From Aduncisulcus paluster (lineage: Eukaryota > Fornicata), in the NCBI GenBank assembly GCA_024181965.1, contig BQXS01012509.1, positions 21,468-44,387 on the forward strand: a stretch of 22,920 bases of DNA, given 5' to 3'. This document shows positions 11,001 through 20,000 of the stretch, one piece after another. The position numbers were made by a program, and so were the translations under genes. A model generated the notes under the pieces. It worked only from the letters and a program-made list of their open reading frames with translations, was not told where the DNA came from and searched no databases. Position 1 is the first letter of the stretch, and the number at the start of each line of letters is the position of its first letter.

Positions 11001-14000
11001 CGAAGCCGCAGTCCTCCCTCCCGATTATCTCTGAAAACCAAGAAGAAGAAGACACCAATGGTACTCGTGATTTCGGAGTAATCAAGGTTGACCGCTCTCA
11101 TTTAGTGAGCTGTTATTTGAATCAAGATAAGTTATCCATCCAATCTCCTCATAAAGTCGACTCTCAGATTCTTAGTCGAACAATAATCAACAATATGAAA
11201 AAGAGAGAAATAGAGGTACAGAATGTGATTAATGGAGTTCTTATCAGCGGATATGGATGTGGAGAAGGAAAGAAACTCGTTCTCTTGAAAGAAAGACAAT
11301 TATCCACCAAAAAGAAAGCCTTCAAGGTTGCCATGGCGTCTTCATATCAGCAACAACTCATGTACCAAGCCGATGCAGCGATATCCTCTGTTTCCATCGA
11401 TGAGTACTGCAAACTCTCCTTTATTTCGCCATCCAAGCAGATTTTATCGTCTCTCTCTGCCTTGTACGCACACTTATTATCCTTCCAGGCCTTGTGTATA
11501 GTCGGGAAAGTTGATTGGGTGTCCAAGATGGTCGAGTGTGTCTGCACTGCGGCTGGAGTATTGGAAAGGAGCAAGCACATGGAAATTGCTCGTGAAGAAG
11601 CCAAGAGCTCCATGCGTCATGTTTCATCTCGAAGAACCCTGAGATTGATCTCTCTTACTGGCAAGAATCAAGCTTCTCGAGACAGCACAGAGAATAACCG
11701 AGCCTTTGATGAGTTTTTGATTTCTAGTTCATCCCCGTACCATCCTTATTTTACAACCATATCTCCTGCCAGTCTGTCACGTTTTGTCCACCCAGAGTCG
11801 TGTGAGGCTGATGTCTTGAAGAACTCTAATCGTTTATTCGAGACAGCCCTTGCTGAGAAGATTTGCAGGATGAATATATTGCTGGCTCAGAATCCACTCG
11901 CTCCATTTGGAATTATTTTTATTCCATGCATATTCTTGGATTCTTGGATTGATATTCTTATTTCCATGATTAAAAAGAATAATATCAATTGGAATGGACA
12001 AATCACACAGTCTTTGTTCGCACTTCCATCCTTGTCGAAGCAGATATCAGTCCACGAGAAAATCAGGTTTGTGATTACAGTTCCTTCCATATTTAATGCC
12101 TCTCCAAGCTTTTTGTCTCACATTCCCATCTGTTCCCTCACTCACGATGCCGAACGATTCCATTCCTTTGCCGCCACATCCATCCTTGAGGATCTTCCTC
12201 AANNNNNNNNNNNNNNNNNNNNCAGAATCCACTCGCTCCATTTGGAATTATTTTTATTCCATGCATATTCTTGGATTCTTGGATTGATATTCTTATTTCC
12301 ATGATTAAAAAGAATAATATCAATTGGAATGGACAAATCACACAGTCTTTGTTCGCACTTCCATCCTTGTCGAAGCAGATATCAGTCCACGAGAAAATCA
12401 GGTTTGTGATTACAGTTCCTTCCATATTTAATGCCTCTCCAAGCTTTTTGTCTCACATTCCCATCTGTTCCCTCACTCACGCTGCCGAACGATTCCATTC
12501 CTTTGCCGCCACATCCATCCTTGAGGATCTTCCTCAAAAATTGAGAAGTTTGTGCTCTCTGTTCATGTGTGGAATTGATCTCGAGGCTGCCCACACCAAG
12601 GCTTGTATGATTTCTGGAAAAGAACACGCTTCATATGTTGCCCAAGAGCATCGTAAAATGCAACAAACATTAAAACAACAGGAGAAAGAGGATCAAAAAC
12701 AACGCGAGAGTAACGCTGGATCATCCAATAAGAAATCGCAAGGAAACCGTAAGAAAGGAATGAAGGAAAAATCAAGATCCAGTAAGACAATTGCTCATAA
12801 AAGCAAGATGAGACAAGCCTTGTCGATTGAGCGTTGTTTCTTGCCTCGAGATTACCTAGAATTGTGTGATTATGCCGATGGGGTCATGTGTCACGTTAGT
12901 GCTCGTGTGACTGCACAATTGATGCATCTATTGAATATCCTTGATCATGACGCACTCACTTCCAAGATATTCTTCAGTCATACTCATATTGTCAGCAATT
13001 TCTGTTCATTATTGGTCACTTTCATGAATCAACATGAGCTTGAGAGCAAGAGAGAGAAGGCAGTTCATGGTGGGAAGTTTTCGCGTGAGATTTGGGAAGG
13101 AGTTCTTGTCGACATTGATCGTACCAAGCAACTGAGATGTGGCCAACAGCAATCGCCATCGTTCTCATCATCCCCTTCTTCTCACCAATCTCCCCAAGCT
13201 CACTCTCCTTCAGGTGGGAATGTCAGTCCTAGTCCAACTCAAGCTCTGACTTCACTCACATGGAATGCCATCCATAAACTCCTTCCATTCGCCTTTGGAA
13301 ATCTTTCTTTCTCCCAACCTTCTCTTCCTTTCCTCAGGCTGATGGATTGTCTTGTCATTGAGAGCTTTACATGGGCCGCAGCTGGATCTTTTACCACCAG
13401 GGATGAGAGGAAAATGTTCACAAAAATCTTATCAAATGTTTTGAAGGCCAAAAACGAATTCCTTGATGGTGAATTCCACAAGAATCCCAAATCCAAGAAG
13501 AAATCATCATCCAAATCCAAGAAGAGTTCAACTATTTCCGAAGACTCTAACGATTTATCCAAGACGCCTGATCGGCATTTCCTGGTCACTTTCCACAGAG
13601 CTTTGTCTTCTCTCTACAAGGACATTCATTTCCCAGTCTCCTTCAACCTTCGTGAAGAGTATGATTCCATTGAAGGTCTTGTTAGTGCTCTGCCTGACCA
13701 AGAAGAGGAAGAAGAGTTTGTCCTGCATGAATATCAGACCAATGGAAAGATGGTGAATCTGTCCAAGCTTGAGAATATCTCTGTTGAGTCTGACACCTCA
13801 CCTTATCATAATCTCCACTCATGGTCTGACTACATGGGCTCCGAGATTGACAATCTATGGTTTGTCAAGAAAGAAAGCGAAGATCCTTCAATTATCGGTG
13901 ATAAGTCTGCCAATACAATTCCTTCAGCCTCTGCAGTGTCCCGTCTGGCCTCTATTCCTTTCATTGCCTATACTCCCCATGTTCGTGTGCTTGAATTGGC

Positions 14001-17000
14001 CCTCCAACATGCTTATAATGGACATTCTGTGGTCATATCAGGAGGAAATGGATCAGGAAAAACGAGTGTTATGAAAGAACTTAAGCGCCAATCCATAAAT
14101 TATGGAATTCAGCACAATATCAGTGTCAAATGTATTGATCTGCATCTATCGAAGTGTTATGATGACATTGTATGTGCGATTCGTCAACATTTGAAGATAT
14201 CAACATCAAATACTCTCCTTCCAAAGGACTGTGATCACTGCATTTTTGTGTGTGATGAGGACTTTTGGTTTGATCCCCATACACCGTCCCATCCAGGAAT
14301 TGGAAAGATGAATGATACAATTATTCGCAGTATTTGTGACTTAATACATAACATTTCTAACCACAAGTTCCCTTGTTCGGAGTCCGACTCTGATCAAATG
14401 GATATTCTTGGAGTCGGTCTGGTTTTCACTGCGAATACCAGGAATTTGATCCCATCTTCTCCTTTCTTTAAGACTATATTCGAAGATTCTCTGATATTAT
14501 CCCTTCCTTCAGTCGACGGTGACGATGGAGAGCATGTTGTATCTGAAATGTTTATTCAATTCATGACTTCTGTTGGATTGTCGATGCCTTTCAGTCCTCA
14601 CGTCTGTGAAATTATACCTCCCATTGTGAATACCCTGATTCGTTGTATTTCTCTGAAAAATACTTGTTCTCTCCATAAAATTGAATGTAAGAGCGAAGAA
14701 GCTTTACTTAAACATGGAATTATACTTTCTCCAAGCCCTCATGCAAGTCCAGATATTTCTGAACCATTCGGAACCTCTCTCGTACCATTGACATATTCGA
14801 TTCAACGAATTGTCACTGGTATTTTGAAATTAAGAATCATTGAACCAGAAGAAGTTCTGAATTGTATCCTATCTGAGTGTGTATTTGATGGGTTATCTGA
14901 GAAGGAAGCCATTGAAATTATCCGTAATGTTAACCGTGATATCATTGGAAAAGAAGAACACTCCTCAGGTCGTCGCCAGCAATCGTATTCTTCAAGAGAG
15001 GATGACATTGACTCTGATGAACTCCTTGAGGAAGATAAAGATGATTATGAACATGATCTTGATGATTCTAGCCTTGTTATCCTCCCCATACCTTCCATTT
15101 CTCTTGCTACGATCAGTTATCATTCTCTCGCGACCAAGACTTTGATTGAATTATCCCCGCTAAATGCCTTTACTTCCCGCTTGACCCCCAGTACTTCTCT
15201 CTTTACCACGTTGATCCCTTCTGCCGCTGAACGAATTGCCCTCATGGAAGCTGAGGAAATGTGCATCCCACGCTCCAGATTGCTCACTACATTCATCCGA
15301 CAAGCCCCCGCCAGTGTTGTTAGTCTGAGAGAGATGGTTCTTAACTCTGTAACGAAGATTCGTGAAGGTCCAAGCATTCATGGAAGTGGAAATTCTGTGA
15401 CCAAACGTGCAGAATACACGTTCTTCCCAACAGGTTATATCGTTGAAGGTGTTGTCAAACTGTCCAAGATATTCTCAACAATTCCACACTCTCATGTGCT
15501 TTTGAATGGTGTGAAGGGAGTCGGAAGACATCTTATCGTTGGTGTTGCCTGTGATTTGCTCCATTTCCATACAATATACGCTTCTCTTGAATGTATTATC
15601 TCAAAGATACGAAAAGCAGTCATTACATCAGGAGTTCTGGGCACTCATGTGTGTGTGTATCACCTTACAGTCTGGATTATTGTCCCACAGTTCGATTGAA
15701 TACAATATCTTGAAATCATTCTTCCTTAATTCCACTAATAGTATCCAGGATTTGATATGTCCATCAGATTCTACAATTGTTGACATTATGCGTATGAGAG
15801 CCAAAGAAGTTCGTCTGCTCCTCGAGACCCGGGGTAAATCCGTTGAGAATGTTAGACCAATGACCGATGATGAGCTGATCGAGTTGTTCCACCAAAGATG
15901 GAAGAATTTCATTCATCTGTGCATTGTGTCTGATATTGTTAAGATTAATGGTGGATTCACAAATGGAGAACGAACTCAGATGGGCTCCAATTCTCTCCCT
16001 GAAAACGGTGATCCCGCTTCTGTGTCCTTATTAACACCGAGATTTATGACATCTAGGCCAGCGAAACCAGTCAAATTCCACCGAACTTCTTCTGAGGATG
16101 ATGTATTCAGGCTCCACCATGATATTTGCTCGTGTCCTTCATGTGTTTTGCGTAGTTTTGATTCTATCATTGCCTCCCTTGCTGTTACTAGCACATCCAT
16201 CATTTCTCTCCCTCTTCCTTCCTTGTCGGACGTTCAGAACCTCACCAAGAAGATCTATCTTGAGAATAATGGTCCTTCCTCCTCTTTCTCAGTCTCAGAG
16301 AACGCAATGTCAAATGAAGAGGACAACGTTTCCAAACTGTCCGCTCGTTCGACGTCCAGTGAATTCCAAGGAGAATCGATGAGAGACATTGAAGAGGAAG
16401 AGGAAGAGGAAGAGGGAGAAGGGAAAGAAGGAGAAAGTTTACAAGCCACATTCTTCTCTCTCCTTTCTTTCTTGTTCTTGTATTCTGTGTCATCAGCCGT
16501 AAATCAAGATATTGTTGCTATTCCAACATTCGGCGAGTATGTCAAATGTTTAAAAATGGTGTTTACTGTGAATAGAAAGCTAAGGGAACAGATATTCAAA
16601 CGATGTGATAGTATCCAAACTGCTGTTGATCGCATTCAGGTATTACGAATCCATCAAATGCGCAGGAAACGCAAGAAGTCAGAAAAAGAAGAAGAGATTG
16701 CCCTCATCAAGCGTAAGGCCGAAATTAACGAAAAGATTGTTTCAAATCTCAGTGAGGAATACACCCGTTTATTGAAGAAGAAAGAAGAGCTCGAGGATGT
16801 TGCAGCCTCCACAAAGCAACTTGTGAGTGATGCTGAACAGAAACGCAAGACCATTCTTGAGGAATCGAGAGCCGCTTTGCAAGAGTTTTCTTCTCGTATT
16901 GTGATGACATTAACTGAATGCAAGGGTTCTACAGATTTCCAACAGCTACTTTCCTATTCCACAAGTGCAGTGAGTTCATTCCCTGAAGCTAAGTGTGCCA

Positions 17001-20000
17001 TGGGGTGCATTTGTATCCTTCTTGGAGAGAATGACACCTGGGAGTCATGCAAACGTGTGTTCGCTGATATGACACTGTCAATACAACTTACGAAGTTCCA
17101 ACCACGTTCCATTGGGATCGCCAAGCGTGAGATTGTTAAAGAGAAGATTATCCGTGAATGCGGCGTGTGTGATCTTGAGAGTCTTGAGTCCATTTTCTCA
17201 GAGGAGGCTCTTCAAGGCAAGAAGGACAAGGATGGAGAGTGTACTCTTGAAATGATAACGTATTCATTCCTTATGTGGATTCGTGGAGTCATTAACAACG
17301 CAACTGTCATTGATTCTCTCGATAAAGAGGAGAAACTGATCGAATCTTTGCGCATGAAGGCTGCCATCTCTCGTGATGCTGCCATTCAACAGGAAACAAA
17401 GGTCCGTGAATGTTATCTGAAGTTAAAAGACGTTGAAACCACTCTTTCTGGATCCCAAGACCAAGAAACATTTGCCCTGAAGGTTCTTGAACAAGAGAAC
17501 TCCACTCTCGACAGATTGGACAAGATTTTGGCCAGCATTGAATCCCTCGATTCCAAGTGGAAAGATGAGTTGGATATTAAGGATTACATTTTGGAGACGC
17601 TGGATGGAGATTCGTGTCTTACGATGTTCAGTCTATTCTTCTTGATGTCGTATGTTGTCCATGAAAGGGAAACAATGTTCCAGAATTGGATATCCATCAT
17701 GGATAAGCATAACATTCCCCATAGCATTACAACTCAGTCAGAAGTCCAAACTTTCCTCATGCAAATTCCCACCAATACGGAAATGTCCAAGTTGACGGAC
17801 TACAACTATCTATCATTGTCCACATCTCGTGATCTTCAAGAATTATCATCTGGTTCTCTTGATTGGATTGAGAATCAGAAGACTATGACCTTGATTAATG
17901 ACAACTCAAAGATGTGCTTCGATTCATTGAGGTTCATAACAAGCAAGATGTATCATTCTTCTCCAATTTTATTCACGGATCCACAGAGTCGGTGTGTTGA
18001 TTTCGTACGTCTTGCCTTGGCCGATGAAGGTGCTCTGAAGGTATTTGATATGTCCAATCAAGAATCAATCTACGTGCCCGTTGACTCTTCTGATGGCCCA
18101 ACGGTTTCTCAAGATGGATCTCTTGTGAGAAACAAGAAAGCTTCCGTGTTCTCCCTTGAGACTATCCTCTCCTATTCCTCTGTTCTTCTCTCCCATGTCA
18201 CCTTCTTGACCTTACCTCATTCTATTACATCCATCATGCTTGCTCTTGTCCGTGGGAAGAGGAAAGTAATGGATGACAACGGGAAAGAGTTTTCAATCCC
18301 TGCTGGGTTCCACATATTCTTGAGTTCAGATGGGTATAATGAAACACATGGATTGGCTTCGATTCTGTCATCTTTGTTCATCCATATCGATCTTTCTGTG
18401 TGTTACAGTGACCTTCCAAGCATTGTAAGAACAAACCTCGCCATATCACTATATCCTGAAGCCATGGAGAGGAAAGGAAGGGCTCGTGTTGACCATGAAT
18501 CATGCGTTCGCCAGAACTCCATGTTTGAGGATCGAATCAAGGATGTTATCCTAACTGTTGAAGATGAAATGGAACTCATTGAGTCAGATCCCATTCATAG
18601 AACGATAGAAGCAGCGCTAAAGTCATTGGAGATGGGCAGTGAACGTGTGAAGGAGACGAAGAATATCTTTGACAAATCTCTTCAGTTCCCGTATGGAATT
18701 GATGAAATCGCCGACAAAGCATGTGACATTTTCTGTTTACTTTCCGGATACCGCGATAACACTATCAATCACCTTCCTTCAGACTTGGAGGGTAGTACGC
18801 AGCCCTCTTCCGAACCAGCTGACAAGGCTTCAGCAGCCCAGAGTCCTTCTCTTGATGGAACAGCTCCACCCCCCAATCATACATTTGATGAATCTGAAAA
18901 GAAGAAAGCTAGTCCTGTGAAGAATACCATTGAAAAGCAAGGAGAAGAAGAGGAGGAAGAAGAACCAGAGTTGATCGAAGAAGAGGAGGAAGAAGAGGAG
19001 GAAGGTAAAGCGGAGTCCCCTGGCACAAGTTACCAACTCTCCAAGATTCATCAGACTCTCTTGAATATGAAGAGGATCGTTCCTCTCTTCCAAACTAGCT
19101 TCACTTCCATTGCGCAAAGCACTTCGATGTCTGACATGCTCAAAACCATGCCCACAACCATTCCTCTTCCCAAGTTTATTAAACTCATGTGTAAGAGTGC
19201 AAGGACATCAATTGTGGCCTCTGAACTCATTGAGCGTCTCGACTATTGCATCCAGAGTTTCGTGAAGATGTTCTTGTCGTGGGTGTGCTGCTCCCTAAGT
19301 CTGGAAGAATCATTGGGAATTCATGTTGAGCTGGCTCTGAAAGAGTGTGAGAACATTGGTGCCGATGAAATGATGGTAATGCTTGCTCGGGATCCTGAAA
19401 CTACCCTCGAAAACATTGCTGAACAACGTCTTTTGGCAAAATTGAAGAAAGAGGAAGAGCTTCGAAAAGAGGAGGAAGAAGAAGAAGAAAACAAGAAGAA
19501 CATGGGGTGTACGTGACGCCAAATTAAAGGACAAGAAACAACAGAATGATGATTCCGTGACAAACAAACCAAAGGAAGAAATTCCAGATATTATCAATCC
19601 TTTCGATCCCAGCCAAAGTCCACTTGAAATGGTTTATAATACCCTTGATCTCCTCGCATATGCTATTCCTGATCTCTTCAAGCCTGTCCTGCATCGCTTC
19701 AATGAAGCAAAGGCTCAGTGGAGGAAATACATGCGAGGGGGAGTTTGTCCGATTCTGGGGCTCTCTATTCTGGGGCGCTATGTCATGGCTCGATGCATTG
19801 GAGTTCCACATGTACCAAAATGTAGCCGTGAGCTAGTCCAAGCCATGCTCTTCAAAGATCTTGATATTCCTTGGTCGTCAGTTGTAAAGACTGTTGATCT
19901 CCGTACTTACGCTGAATCTAGCTCTGACTTGCTTGCTGTTGTTGGAATTCCTCAATTTGGACACACGTACCACTCAGAAATTAGTGGTTTGACTGTCAGG

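Noticed and set aside
11249-11275. GYGCGEGKK as the AAA2 P-loop
   Set aside because: It looks glycine-rich but lacks the correct GxxxxGK[ST] spacing and lies too far upstream. The LYAHLLSFQALCIVG strand at about 11463-11506 is the proper AAA2 start.
11755-11800. ISPASLSR as the AAA2 sensor (ASPATVSR-like)
   Set aside because: It precedes the AAA2 Walker B segment. The correct equivalent is NASPSFLSH at about 12094-12122, after the WIENMN-like segment.
15649-15670. A 22-bp GT-AG intron (phase 0) in AAA4
   Set aside because: Splicing would remove a conserved strand. Adding one TG unit instead gives an ungapped alignment with other dyneins.
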